Positions 1 to 8,571 of a DNA stretch of 64,000 nucleotides are shown piece after piece. The notes under the pieces were generated by a model. It was not told where the DNA came from, did not search any database, and saw only the letters and a program-made list of their open reading frames with translations. Source of the stretch: an uncultured bacterium (GTDB lineage: Bacteria > Desulfobacterota > Binatia > UBA1149 > CAITLU01); NCBI GenBank assembly GCA_903893315.1, contig CAITLU010000018.1, forward strand, positions 1 to 64,000. Reading direction: 5' to 3'. Made by a program: the position numbers and the translations under genes. How positions within the stretch are numbered: position 1 is the stretch's first letter; each line of letters starts with the position of its first letter.

Positions 1-11
1 GTGGAGTCACG

Positions 12-1175
12 ATGGATGCTGAGTCGGCTTTAGCAACCGGGCGCGTGAGCGCCGTCGAAGAACTCACCAATCTGCCGCTGCGCGGCGACAATCCCCATAT
101 CAATGAGTGGAAGGCCAACGGGGGCAGAGTCTTCGGATACGTCTGCAGCTACGTGCCGGAGGAGCTTGTGTACGCTCAGCCGGCCGGAATGCTGCCCGTT
201 CGCATGGGTGCGGTGGGCTGCGAGACCACCGAAGACGCCGACGTCTGCCTCCACAAATCCATCTGCAGCTTTACCCGCTGTCTGTTGCAGCTGGGCCTGA
301 CAGGAGAGTACGGCTTCCTCGACGGTTTTGTCATGACCGACGCGTGCGACCAGATGCGTCGAACCTACGAGTACTGGCGCGACGAGGTCGGCCTCGATTT
401 CCTGACCATGGTGACCATTCCGCACTCGACCGAAGGTGAGGAGAGGTTCGCGTGGTATCTGGAGGAGATCCGCAGACTCGCCGAAGCTATGGCCGAGCGC
501 TATGGCAGTTACGCGACCGACGCTCAGCTCAGAGAGTCAATCGCGGTCTACAATCGCTACCGCCGCCTGATGCTCGATCTCTACGCGTTGCGTGCCGGGC
601 CCGCGCCCAAACTAAGCGGAGCGGAAGCGATGCGTATCGCCCGCGCGGGCTTCAACATGCCCAAGCGCGTCTTCAACGACAGACTCGAGGAGGCTCTCAA
701 GGAACTGGCCGCGCGCCCAGGTATCGGCGACTACAGAGCGCGCATAATGATCGGCGGCAGTTATCTCGACGACACGTTCCTGATCGACATCATTGAGAGC
801 ACCGGCGCTGTCGTCGTCACCGATTCATTGTGTTCAGGCAGGAAGTACATCGAAACGATGGTTTCCGAAGTCGGAGACCCGTTCGAAGCCATCGCCCGGC
901 GCTACTTCGAACACACTTCGTGTCCGCGCATGATCGGTGGATTCGAAGACAGGCTGGAGTTCACCAGGCGCACGGCGGAACAGGCCAACGTCGACGGCAT
1001 CATTTTTCACAGACTGCCGTTCTGCGACAACCACGCGGTGGAGAACACGATGGAAAGTCACGAGTTGAACAAGCTCGGGATTGCGACTCTCAGCCTCGAA
1101 AGCGAGTACCTGGCCACAGACGAGGGGCGCATCAAGACCCGCGTTCAGGCCTTTCTTGAAAAACTCGGCAAGTAA
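12..1175 (+). CDS. 2-hydroxyacyl-CoA dehydratase / benzoyl-CoA reductase-type subunit (HgdB/BcrC family)
   Basis: The 387-residue protein belongs to the family of the cluster-carrying subunits of 2-hydroxyacyl-CoA dehydratases and class I benzoyl-CoA reductases. These take single low-potential electrons from an ATP-driven activator and reduce or dehydrate CoA thioesters. Candidate [4Fe-4S] ligands are the cysteines in ADVCLHKSIC, TDACDQM and LPFCDNH. The C-terminal pattern of Leu-Glu, then TR and AFLEKL, is typical of the family. The length is close to that of BcrC (about 380 residues). It is the first gene of a five-gene operon, 21 bases ahead of a second, larger family member. The ATG at 12 follows a GGAG at 3-6; a second ATG lies at 16, and genes upstream of the window could belong to the operon. 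The substrate cannot be told: dehydratase, aryl-CoA reductase and a non-catabolic double-cubane-type role all remain possible. Confidence 0.85.
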   Translation: MDAESALATGRVSAVEELTNLPLRGDNPHINEWKANGGRVFGYVCSYVPEELVYAQPAGMLPVRMGAVGCETTEDADVCLHKSICSFTRCLLQLGLTGEYGFLDGFVMTDACDQMRRTYEYWRDEVGLDFLTMVTIPHSTEGEERFAWYLEEIRRLAEAMAERYGSYATDAQLRESIAVYNRYRRLMLDLYALRAGPAPKLSGAEAMRIARAGFNMPKRVFNDRLEEALKELAARPGIGDYRARIMIGGSYLDDTFLIDIIESTGAVVVTDSLCSGRKYIETMVSEVGDPFEAIARRYFEHTSCPRMIGGFEDRLEFTRRTAEQANVDGIIFHRLPFCDNHAVENTMESHELNKLGIATLSLESEYLATDEGRIKTRVQAFLEKLGK

Positions 1176-1196
1176 TCGACGACGCGGAGGGTAAAA

Positions 1197-2606
1197 ATGG
1201 AAGCGCGACAGGGTGCTCTAACCAGGTACGATCACATCCGCAGGGTCGACGCTCTGTGCGATCTTTTCCAAACTGCCATCGCCACGGGAGCGAGCAGTCC
1301 TGCCGAACTCGACATCCCGATGTTGATGGGGCTTCTCCCCGAGTACCACGCTTCGATCGTGCCGCAGATCTATCCCGAGGTTCTGGAGGCGATACTCAAA
1401 CCCAAGAACCGTGGTGCGACGCTCGCACACATGGGGGCCGTGAAACGCTACCTTGGGGATCTCTGCGCCGCGCTGGATCGCGGCCAGCCGGTAATCTGCA
1501 ACTTTGCCGTCACCACTCCCGAGATCTTCCTGGCGATGGATCTGGTGCCGTTGTGTTACGAACTGTTGCCTATCTATCTGGCGGGGGGGCTCATCGGAGG
1601 AGTCGATCAGGACATCGACCTGACCGAAGACGAAGGTATTCCAAGTCACGTCTGTTCGGCCCAGAAGGCACCCAATGGTGCCTTGATGAGCGGCAAGATG
1701 CCGTTGCCGGACATCATGGTGAAGACCACGGTGCCGTGTAATTCGAGTAACATGATGTACCAGTGGGCGCAGCAGCGATTCGGCGCCAAGGTCGTCGTCG
1801 TCGACTGTCCCTACTACAGCAACAAGCGGGCTTTCAGCTACTACGTCCAAGAGTGGAAAAACATGGTCCGGAGCATCGAGCAGCTTACCGGCCGCAAGCT
1901 CGACGAAGACCGATTGAGGCACCACGTAGAACTCGGGAACGAGCAGCTGAAGTACTATTACGGCCTTCAGGAACTGCGGCGCAGGCTTCCCAACCCGGAT
2001 CCTGGCATGCATCGCTCACTGGATATTGCCGCGCTGTATCTGTGCGGCGCCAACCAGGAAATGGTCGACTATTCGAAGACCTGCTACGAAGAAGCGCGCG
2101 CCAGAGCTGACAGTGGCCTGGGCGTGATCCCGGCCGGCATGAAGGAGATCCGCACGGTCTGGACCTGGGGCATCACGCCGCACATGCTCTATCTTCCGGA
2201 CTGGCTCGAAGATCGCTTCGGAATGAGCTTTCTCGAGTGCGGTCTGTCCTACCTTCCCTCGGAAGTCGTCGGCTACGTCGATACCAAGAACGTGGATACG
2301 ATGATCGAAGGGCTGGCTCTGCGCGCGTTCAACATGCCGATGGGCAGAACCGGAATGACGCACGCAGATCTGATGATCGAAGATTTCGTGAAGATCGCCA
2401 AGTCATACCATGCCGACGCAGCCGTGTTTTCTGGACACATGGCGTGCAAGCATTCGTGGGCGGTGGCGAAGATGCTCGGCGACGCACTCCAGGAACGCGC
2501 CGGCATTCCTAGCTTCAAGTGGGAGACGGATCTGCTCGACACGCGTTACACGCCGCATTCTTCGGCAAAAGCCCAGCTTGCCGAGTTTTTCGAAACATTG
2601 ATGTAG
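1197..2606 (+). CDS. 2-hydroxyacyl-CoA dehydratase / benzoyl-CoA reductase-type subunit (BcrB/HgdA-like)
   Basis: This 469-residue paralogue of the preceding gene is probably its heterodimer partner. Family features are the TTPEIFLAMDLVPLCYE stretch, cysteine candidates in SHVCSAQK, TVPCNSS and HMACKHSW, and the C-terminal AGIPSFKWETD region that ends in a helical AQLAEFFETL. In benzoyl-CoA reductase the BcrB/BcrC pair binds the substrate and two [4Fe-4S] clusters. The size (BcrB is about 430-440 residues) and the gene order fit that scheme. The start at 1197 is well supported by GGAGG at 1186-1190. The protein is some 30-90 residues longer than typical dehydratase subunits, mostly toward the N-terminus. 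The neighbouring gene pair of activator ATPases makes an ATP-dependent radical enzyme likely, but the substrate is unknown. Confidence 0.82.
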   Translation: MEARQGALTRYDHIRRVDALCDLFQTAIATGASSPAELDIPMLMGLLPEYHASIVPQIYPEVLEAILKPKNRGATLAHMGAVKRYLGDLCAALDRGQPVICNFAVTTPEIFLAMDLVPLCYELLPIYLAGGLIGGVDQDIDLTEDEGIPSHVCSAQKAPNGALMSGKMPLPDIMVKTTVPCNSSNMMYQWAQQRFGAKVVVVDCPYYSNKRAFSYYVQEWKNMVRSIEQLTGRKLDEDRLRHHVELGNEQLKYYYGLQELRRRLPNPDPGMHRSLDIAALYLCGANQEMVDYSKTCYEEARARADSGLGVIPAGMKEIRTVWTWGITPHMLYLPDWLEDRFGMSFLECGLSYLPSEVVGYVDTKNVDTMIEGLALRAFNMPMGRTGMTHADLMIEDFVKIAKSYHADAAVFSGHMACKHSWAVAKMLGDALQERAGIPSFKWETDLLDTRYTPHSSAKAQLAEFFETLM

Positions 2607-2611
2607 CGTCG

Positions 2612-3382
2612 ATGATACTTGGATGTGACATCGGCACTTCCGTGACGAAAGCGGTCATCCTCGACGGCCGCTCGGTCGTCGTGACGTTGCGCGTTCCGAC
2701 CGACGCGCATCCGGACAAGGCCATGGGACGCGTCCTGGACGAACTGCGGGAGCGGCACAGGATAGAGGCCGGAGATATCGAGGAAACCGTCATCACCGGC
2801 TGGGGAGAGCCTCGCGTCACGCGTCCGCACGCTTCGCAGAGCATGCTCAACAGTCTTGCTCGTGCGGCTCAGTGGGATCGGCCGTCGTGCCGCGCGGTGC
2901 TGTCTCTCGGCGCGCAGAACACCATGGTTCTCGCCGTCAACGACAAGGGCAAGGTGATGGAGTACCGAAGCAACGACAAGTGTGCGTCGGGGTGCGGCAA
3001 GTTTCTCGAGATAATGTTCGAAGCGCTCGCGATCGGGGTCGCAGACAGCGCCGCGATAGCCGGCGGAGCGGACAAACACATCGCTCTGAGCGGACAGTGC
3101 GCGGTGTTTTATGAAAGCGACGTGGTGAGCCTGATCAACGCGGGCGAGTCGGTCGCCAACATAACCGAAGCGATTCTCGAAGCGGTTACCAGAACTATCG
3201 CCACGCTGTGCAAGAAGATGAAGATCTCCGACGCGATCGTCGTAAGTGGAGGCCTGGCCAACAATCGAAGGCTGGTCGATGGAATCAGCGAGTTGATACA
3301 CAGACCTCTGCACGTGTTCGGCGGTGAGCCCGATCTGATAGGTGCCATCGGCGCCGCGCTGAGCGCGCAGGCTTCACGATGA
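2612..3382 (+). CDS. BadF/BadG/BcrA/BcrD-type activator ATPase, variant subunit
   Basis: This 256-residue ASKHA-fold ATPase is of the type that drives electrons onto dehydratase or benzoyl-CoA reductase subunits through a bridging [4Fe-4S] cluster and ATP hydrolysis. The phosphate-1 loop CDIGTSVTKAV and the adenosine motif VVSGGLANN are present. The two cluster-region cysteines appear as NDKCASGCGKFLE and SGQCAVFYESD. The phosphate-2 motif, normally D-x-GGQD, is replaced by SLGAQNTMVLA, so this subunit may hydrolyse ATP poorly. An extra cysteine sits in the cluster loop, where most members have AGTGRF. The ATG at 2612 lies five bases after the previous stop; an upstream in-frame extension would overlap the previous gene and adds no family sequence. 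The gene overlaps the next ATPase by four bases (ATGA). Confidence 0.85.
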   Translation: MILGCDIGTSVTKAVILDGRSVVVTLRVPTDAHPDKAMGRVLDELRERHRIEAGDIEETVITGWGEPRVTRPHASQSMLNSLARAAQWDRPSCRAVLSLGAQNTMVLAVNDKGKVMEYRSNDKCASGCGKFLEIMFEALAIGVADSAAIAGGADKHIALSGQCAVFYESDVVSLINAGESVANITEAILEAVTRTIATLCKKMKISDAIVVSGGLANNRRLVDGISELIHRPLHVFGGEPDLIGAIGAALSAQASR

Positions 3383-4188
3383 TCTTCGCCGGAGTTGACG
3401 TCGGCTCCATGACGGCCGAGGCGGTCTTGATGGACGACGGCGAGTTGCTCGCATCGACGGTGCTGGTGGCGACTCCCAACCCGGTGACCTCGGCGACCAT
3501 CGTGCTGGAGCGGGTGCTGGCGGAATCCGGGTTGCGGGCGCAGGACATCGCCTACTGTGTCAGCACCGGCTATGGCCGTGAGCGCATTCCTTTCGCTCAG
3601 CACGACATCTCGGAAATCTCGTGCCACGGCAAAGGTGCGTTCTGGGCCGATCCGGGCATCAGGACCATCATCGACGTCGGCGGGCAGGATTGTAAGGTCA
3701 TACGTATCGACGCCTCGGGTGACCTCAAGGACTTCGTGATGAACGACAAGTGCGCGGCTGGGACCGGGCGCTTTCTGGAAGGGGTCGCCAAGACGATGGC
3801 GGTACACGTCTCGGAACTCGGACCGATGGCTCTCGAAGGCGTCGACCCGGTGCCGATCACCAGCATCTGCACCGTGTTCACGCAGTTCGATGTCATGACC
3901 TTTCTCGCCGAAGGAAGAACCCGCGAAGATATCGGCTACGGGGTGGCGGAGGCGCTGGCCGTGCGAGTGAATCGGCTCGTCAAGCGTGTCGGGGTCGAGG
4001 ACCGCGTGTGCATCACCGGTGGAGTTGCCAAAAACGCGGCCGTGGTCCGTGCCACCGAGAAAGTGCTGGGACATCAGGTCTGCTCTCTGCGTGTCGATCC
4101 GCAGATAGTCGGGGCGCTCGGAGCGGCGTTGTTCGCGCGTGAGCGCTACGCGAAGCACGGCGCGCAGAGCCGCGAGACGCGCTCGTGA
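3379..4188 (+). CDS. BadF/BadG/BcrA/BcrD-type activator ATPase, canonical subunit
   Basis: This 269-residue activator ATPase has all the family motifs: VDVGSMTAEAVLM (phosphate 1), IDVGGQDCKVI (phosphate 2), NDKCAAGTGRFLE and ICTVFTQFD (cysteines that bind the shared cluster), ITGGVAKN (adenosine) and PQIVGALGAAL at the C-terminus. It should be the active half of a heterodimer with the preceding variant, much like BcrA/BcrD in the Thauera benzoyl-CoA reductase. Dehydratase activators such as HgdC are homodimers, so two different ATPase genes favour a reductase-like complex; this is inference. Its start overlaps the stop of the previous gene (ATGA). The CooC gene begins seven bases downstream. 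Confidence 0.88.
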   Translation: MIFAGVDVGSMTAEAVLMDDGELLASTVLVATPNPVTSATIVLERVLAESGLRAQDIAYCVSTGYGRERIPFAQHDISEISCHGKGAFWADPGIRTIIDVGGQDCKVIRIDASGDLKDFVMNDKCAAGTGRFLEGVAKTMAVHVSELGPMALEGVDPVPITSICTVFTQFDVMTFLAEGRTREDIGYGVAEALAVRVNRLVKRVGVEDRVCITGGVAKNAAVVRATEKVLGHQVCSLRVDPQIVGALGAALFARERYAKHGAQSRETRS

Positions 4189-4195
4189 GGACGCG

Positions 4196-4972
4196 ATGAC
4201 GGCCAACGCCAGAATCGTCGCGGTCGGTGGAAAGGGCGGCGTCGGCAAGACCTCGGTTTCGGCCGTACTTACCCGGCTCCTGCTCGGCGCCGGAGGAAAA
4301 CTGCTGGTCATCGACGCCGATCCGGTTATCAGCGTCAGTTACACGCTCGGTGAAGATCCGAAGACGACGCTCGGCGATTTTCGTCAGGGACTCATCGAAA
4401 CTCCGCAGCAACAGCGCGAGTTGGAAGGCCGGCCGCTCAAGGACTCGGTTCGGGATCTGCTGACGAGGAGCCCGCGCGGTTACGACCTGCTGGCGATGGG
4501 CCGCGCCGAAGGCAAGGGATGCTTCTGCGGCGTGAACGAAATGCTTCGTTTCGGTATCGAGTCGCTGTGCTCGGATTACGATACCGTCCTGATAGATTGC
4601 GAGGCCGGCATCGAGCAGGTCAACCGCCGTGCACTGCACCGGATCGACGATCTCGTGCTGGTGGCCGACACTTCCATGCGGTCGATGGAATCGGTCACGA
4701 AGGTCCGTGACATCGCTGTCTTCTACAATGAAGACAAGCCTCTCGGCACACACCTCTTGATCAACAGGGTTGCGGACGACGGCGACCGCCTCCGCGCGCG
4801 GGAAATCGCCGGCAAACTCGGACTCGGTATCGCCGGCTTCATCCCCGAAGACCCGCACGTGCTGCGCTACAACGCTGAGGGGCGAACGCTTCTGGAATTG
4901 CCCGACGAGGCTCCGAGCGTGGTTGCTCTCGGCGCTCTGGTGGCGGCTCTCGAACTCGGTCGACCCCGGTAA
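4196..4972 (+). CDS. cooC: CooC-type metal-insertion ATPase (MinD/ArsA family)
   Basis: This 258-residue P-loop ATPase has a deviant Walker A motif (GGKGGVGKTS) and a switch region beginning LLVIDADP. The diagnostic feature is a CXC pair (Cys109-Phe-Cys111, in GKGCFCG), which in CooC binds nickel at the dimer interface and supports maturation of Ni-containing CO dehydrogenase. The start at 4196 follows GTGAGGA eight to ten bases upstream; the longer in-frame reading is Arg-rich and unlike the family. It is the last gene of the dehydratase/reductase-type operon and ends convergent with a small operon that carries CooT. No CO dehydrogenase is visible in the window. It may serve an enzyme outside it, or metal delivery for the locus itself; the sequence does not decide. 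Confidence 0.85.
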   Translation: MTANARIVAVGGKGGVGKTSVSAVLTRLLLGAGGKLLVIDADPVISVSYTLGEDPKTTLGDFRQGLIETPQQQRELEGRPLKDSVRDLLTRSPRGYDLLAMGRAEGKGCFCGVNEMLRFGIESLCSDYDTVLIDCEAGIEQVNRRALHRIDDLVLVADTSMRSMESVTKVRDIAVFYNEDKPLGTHLLINRVADDGDRLRAREIAGKLGLGIAGFIPEDPHVLRYNAEGRTLLELPDEAPSVVALGALVAALELGRPR

Positions 4973-4976
4973 TCGC

Positions 4977-4989
4977 GCCCGAAGCGGGC
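4977..4989. terminator. small hairpin between convergent operons
   Basis: A five-base-pair stem (GCCCG/CGGGC) with an AAG loop lies just after the cooC stop and before the stop of the minus-strand operon. It has no T-tract on either strand, so it is at best a weak bidirectional terminator. Confidence 0.3.
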
Positions 4990-5023
4990 TGGGCAAGGCC
5001 GCTGCCGCAACCGATCTCGCGCT

Positions 5024-5257
5024 TCAGTGAGAACCGGAATCATGCGGCCGCTCCAGAGCGCCGCCAAGTGTCTTGAGCGCAGCCTCCAGGTGACTGTTGG
5101 CCAGGCCCAAGGCGTCGGCTGCTGCCTCGATATCGCCGGCCGCTGCTCCTGCCGCGGACGCGCGCCGGCGAAACTGGTCGGCGTGTTCGCGGTTGTGCGC
5201 TATCCAATGGAAGAGGAGCACCCGGAGCTTTTCTTCGTCGGTCATGGATGTGCTCAT
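5024..5257 (-). CDS. small CooT-associated protein (DUF8180-like)
   Basis: This 77-residue protein contains KLRVLLFHWIAHNREHADQF, followed by an Ala-rich helical half with ANSHLEAALKTLGG. I recognise the His-rich HWIxHNxEHA pattern from small proteins encoded next to CooT or HypA in anaerobes; it is plausible as a metal-binding helix. Their function is not established to my knowledge. The ATG at 5257 overlaps the CooT stop by four bases, which indicates translational coupling; a second ATG lies 12 bases further in. It is the last gene of the minus-strand GRE operon. Five histidines lie in the first half of the protein, two of them in the HWIAHNREH stretch. Confidence 0.65.
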   Translation of the reverse strand: MSTSMTDEEKLRVLLFHWIAHNREHADQFRRRASAAGAAAGDIEAAADALGLANSHLEAALKTLGGALERPHDSGSH

Positions 5258-5451
5258 CGCGTCTTCTGCGTGTCGCCGAGCGGTTCCAGCAACACGACGT
5301 GCCTCATCAGGTCGATATCGCGTATCGTGGCCGCCACTAGGCGTGAAGCCTCGAACATGCTGCTGAGTCTGACGCCGCCGGCGACGACCTCGACCTTCAT
5401 GACGTCCGTCATGATCTCGTCGTCGAGCAGGTAAACGGTTGCCTGGCACAT
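5254..5451 (-). CDS. cooT: CooT family nickel-binding protein
   Basis: This 65-residue protein begins MCQATVYLLDD and continues with VEVVAGGVRLSSMF and IRDIDLMRHVVLLEP, a good match in length and layout to CooT. CooT is a small beta-rich dimer that binds Ni(II) through Cys2 and assists maturation of Ni-CO dehydrogenase. Cys2 is present. The gene lies 59 bases after the glycyl radical enzyme on the same strand, preceded by a GGGAG-like ribosome site, and overlaps the next small gene. Finding CooT at the end of a GRE operon, tail to tail with an operon ending in CooC, links the two operons functionally. Which protein receives the metal is not shown by the sequence. Confidence 0.82.
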   Translation of the reverse strand: MCQATVYLLDDEIMTDVMKVEVVAGGVRLSSMFEASRLVAATIRDIDLMRHVVLLEPLGDTQKTR

Positions 5452-5510
5452 GGCTTGGTACTCCCGCTCCGTCAGCGCCTGTTACCCATTCGCGAGCGCG
5501 GCTGCGGCGC

Positions 5511-8492
5511 TCAGACGCCGTACTCGGCGCGCTCGATCAGTTCGATCTGCATGTCGCGATTGAGCGTCACGAAGTAGGCGTTATAGCCGGAAATCCGCAC
5601 CAGCAGGTTCTTGTAGCTGTCCGGGTTCGCCATCGCGTCCTTGAGCACGGCCGCTGTTACTACGTTGAACTGCATCTGCATTCCGCCCCGCTCGAAGTAC
5701 GTCTTGACGTACGCGTGCATATGATCCACCACTTCGGCGCGGGTGTCGGAAGCGGACGGTGTCAGCTTGACGTTGAAGGCGATGTTGTTGTCCATCGTGC
5801 GCTGGTCGAGGGCCGCTACGTCGCAGATGTTGTCGAGGAAATTACGGGAGGCTCCGGGGTGCGGCGTCAGCCCCGGAGTGAAGGCCTTGTGCGCGCGCCG
5901 GCCGGACGGCAGCGCTCCCGACAGGGTTCCGTAGGCGACGTGCTGCGACATCGACCAGAACCCTGAGGTGTACTTGCCCCCGCGGAAGTTGGTGTGCTCG
6001 GCGTAGGTGTCGTGGATCAGCCCCATCACGCGCCGGGCCATGTCGACGGTCTCGGAATTGCCGGAACCGAACAGCGCCACCTTGTTCTGCACCAACGCGT
6101 GAATGGCCGGAGCCTGCTCGAAGTCGGAGTCGAGCGCGAGTTTGAGATCGGCGAACGCTATGCGCTTGTCGTCGAATACCAGTTTCTTGATGACCAGCAG
6201 CGAGTCCACTACGTCGGCGAGTCCGATGTTCGAGCTGCCGGAGGTGTTGTAGCGTGCGCCGCCGCCGGTCACGTCGCTGCCGTTGTCGATGCAACCGTCG
6301 AGCAGCGCACTGAGCAACGGGGTGGGGCGCTGAAGCGCGTGCACGTGCGCCAATCTATCGTTGAGCTGCACCGCCTGTTCGATGAGGAAGCGCTGCTGCG
6401 CGGCGTAGGCGCTGAAGAAGTCGTCGAACGTCTCGAAATCTCCGTTCACGACGCTGCCGGTCTTCGGTCCGAGGTTCCAGTTCATACCCGGATGGCGGCC
6501 GTTGTTCAGCGCCATTTCCAGTCCGGCGACCAAGTTCATCAATATGGCGCCGGTGTGCCCCATGTGCTTGCCGGACAGGGTCGGCTCGACGCAGCCGGTA
6601 GCCGACCAGTCACGGACGTCTTCGATCGGGTAGTCGTGCTGCGCCAGAGCATCGAACACCGCTTCGTCGTTGTGCATAGACGGCGTGGCGGCGGTGATGA
6701 AGTTGACCTCGCAAAGCCTCTTCAGGTACGCGGCGCTGTTCTTCTTCGCGTTGTAACGCGCGTTCACGTTCGGATCGCGGATGCTCAGCATCTCCGTGAC
6801 CTTCAGGCAGATGTAGGTCATGTCGTTGACGGCGTCTTCGCCGTCCGCCGTCACACCTCCGAGCGTGATTGCCTGGTTCGACGAACTACCTCCGAAAACG
6901 TAGTTGCCGATGTCGGGGACCAGCGGCAGGTGGTCGGTGCCGCGCATGTAGAAGCAACCGACGAGTTCGATTGCGCGTTTGATGTACGCATCGCGCTCTC
7001 TGTCGTTGCGGAGTCTGGCCATGTCGGCGGCAAAGTATGGTTGCAGGAGTTGATCGAGGCGGCCGATGGAAAGGCCGGTGTTGGTATTCTCCATGTGGAG
7101 CGCGACCCACGAGATCCAGATGGTGTTTACCGCTTCGTCGAGAGTCGTGGCCGGCTGCGCGGGAACTTTCGCGCAGATTTCCATGAGACGCAGCAGTTCG
7201 GATCTGCGCTGCGGATCGGTCTCCGTGCCTGCCAGCCGCAGCGCCTCGGCCGAAAGGTTGCGGGCGTATGCATTGACGCCTTCGAGAGTGATGCGCATCG
7301 CCTGGAGAGCCTGAGTCTTGGCTGTGTCCGGCGATGCTTCCGAGGCGAGCGCGGCCTTGATGTCGCAGATGACACCGTCGGTTCCACGGCGTAGCAGGCG
7401 GGAAAAATCCGGAATGGTGTGAGAGACGCCGACCGACTTCCAGACGAAATAGAACGCCCAGCGCATGTCGATTTCCTGACAAAGCTGATCGCCCGGCTCG
7501 CTTCGCGACCACTCGCGGAAATTGCGCTTGGCCCAGTAAGGAAAGATGTCGTGCAGTACTTCCAGGTCTTCGGAGGAGACGCGATACGGATTGAGCAGGC
7601 GTTTGTCGAGCGAGAGCAGTTCTCCCCAGATCATCGTCGCCTGGGCGTCTGGATAGAGGATTACACCGGTCGGTTGTTTTGATGTCGAGGTGCCGGCGAT
7701 GAGCGAATCGTTGGCGATGATGGGCTTGCGATTCGTGAGCAGGTACTCGAAGGCGCGGGCTTGACGCAGTTCCGGAACCCATGGGCGGCCCGAGGCGTCG
7801 TGTTCGAAACCGTTACGGCGGTGCCACTCGGTCAGCAATCGGGGCCTTTCGGCGCAGATCTCCGGCATCGCTTCGAAGTGGTCGCGCAGAAAACCCTGCA
7901 GCCTCGGGAAGTCTTCGAGACCGTACTCGGACAGGTACTGGTCGGGCAGGTACTCGACGCCCGGGTCGCGCTGCTCCGTCCTCAGTCTGACCTTGCGCCG
8001 TGCCGCCAGTTCCTGCGCCAGCGCCGGATTGCCGGCGCCGTACTCCTTGCGCCTGCTTTTGATCTCACCGCGTCGCGTGCGCTCCAGAGCGCGCTGGTGC
8101 TTTCTGCCGAGCAGCAGAGAGACCAGGAAGTTGAACAACTGGAGGTAGCTTAAATTGCCCTCGACGATCATCCGATTGCGCAGGATCAGGGTCAGCGACT
8201 CGTTCGGCGTACTGCCGAGCATTTCGCGCAGGGTCTCGTCGTTGGCGAAGCGCAGCAGGACGTCTACTTCCGGAGCTCTCTTGCGGCTCGTGCTGACCCG
8301 TCCGTCGCGGAAGATCAGGGACTGTTCGACGCTGCCTGTGTCGGTCTTGAAGCCGATCGAAAAATTGATCCACCCGTCGCTGCAGCGCAGGTAACGGCGC
8401 AACGAAGGCCGCAGGTTGAACTGGGCCGCCATCAGTCGAATGAGCGCCCCGGTCATCAAATTCGTCGGAAGATTTTTGTTGATGTCGAACAT
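5511..8492 (-). CDS. glycyl radical enzyme with N-terminal SCP2-like domain
   Basis: This 993-residue protein is a glycyl radical enzyme fused to an extra N-terminal domain. Residues of about 15-125 look like an SCP2 sterol/lipid-carrier fold: alternating strands with INFSIGFK, QSLIFRDGRV, DVLLRF and IVEGNLSYLQLF in the order seen in SCP2 proteins. The remaining 850 residues are a PFL-like barrel. The catalytic cysteine is Cys634 in ATGCVEPT, with Glu636 in the Cys-x-Glu arrangement that glycerol and choline lyases use for a general base. The radical glycine is Gly969 in RISGYNAYFV. These signatures support a lyase, eliminase or decarboxylase rather than pyruvate formate-lyase, which has Cys-Cys. 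The substrate is unknown; the SCP2 domain suggests something hydrophobic. No standard activase is adjacent; a SPASM radical SAM gene lies two genes upstream in the same operon. Confidence 0.88.
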   Translation of the reverse strand: MFDINKNLPTNLMTGALIRLMAAQFNLRPSLRRYLRCSDGWINFSIGFKTDTGSVEQSLIFRDGRVSTSRKRAPEVDVLLRFANDETLREMLGSTPNESLTLILRNRMIVEGNLSYLQLFNFLVSLLLGRKHQRALERTRRGEIKSRRKEYGAGNPALAQELAARRKVRLRTEQRDPGVEYLPDQYLSEYGLEDFPRLQGFLRDHFEAMPEICAERPRLLTEWHRRNGFEHDASGRPWVPELRQARAFEYLLTNRKPIIANDSLIAGTSTSKQPTGVILYPDAQATMIWGELLSLDKRLLNPYRVSSEDLEVLHDIFPYWAKRNFREWSRSEPGDQLCQEIDMRWAFYFVWKSVGVSHTIPDFSRLLRRGTDGVICDIKAALASEASPDTAKTQALQAMRITLEGVNAYARNLSAEALRLAGTETDPQRRSELLRLMEICAKVPAQPATTLDEAVNTIWISWVALHMENTNTGLSIGRLDQLLQPYFAADMARLRNDRERDAYIKRAIELVGCFYMRGTDHLPLVPDIGNYVFGGSSSNQAITLGGVTADGEDAVNDMTYICLKVTEMLSIRDPNVNARYNAKKNSAAYLKRLCEVNFITAATPSMHNDEAVFDALAQHDYPIEDVRDWSATGCVEPTLSGKHMGHTGAILMNLVAGLEMALNNGRHPGMNWNLGPKTGSVVNGDFETFDDFFSAYAAQQRFLIEQAVQLNDRLAHVHALQRPTPLLSALLDGCIDNGSDVTGGGARYNTSGSSNIGLADVVDSLLVIKKLVFDDKRIAFADLKLALDSDFEQAPAIHALVQNKVALFGSGNSETVDMARRVMGLIHDTYAEHTNFRGGKYTSGFWSMSQHVAYGTLSGALPSGRRAHKAFTPGLTPHPGASRNFLDNICDVAALDQRTMDNNIAFNVKLTPSASDTRAEVVDHMHAYVKTYFERGGMQMQFNVVTAAVLKDAMANPDSYKNLLVRISGYNAYFVTLNRDMQIELIERAEYGV

Positions 8493-8571
8493 ACGAGCTG
8501 GTTCCAGGAGCGTACGCTGGTCGTAGCGTCCTCGTTGTGGTCGCGCAGGCGACGCTACGCAGGCGGCCCGG

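Noticed and set aside
3109-4311. A 400-codon minus-strand frame under the activator ATPases
   Set aside because: No motif is present, and the plus strand carries all ATPase motifs.
1-4972. Assignment of the first operon as a complete class I benzoyl-CoA reductase for benzoate degradation
   Set aside because: Gene order and the heterodimeric ATPases fit, but no benzoate-CoA ligase, dienoyl-CoA hydratase (Dch), Had or Oah gene is nearby, so the substrate is left open.
5994-7394. A 466-codon plus-strand frame antisense to the glycyl radical enzyme
   Set aside because: The composition is that of an antisense reading, while the minus strand carries the GRE catalytic motifs.
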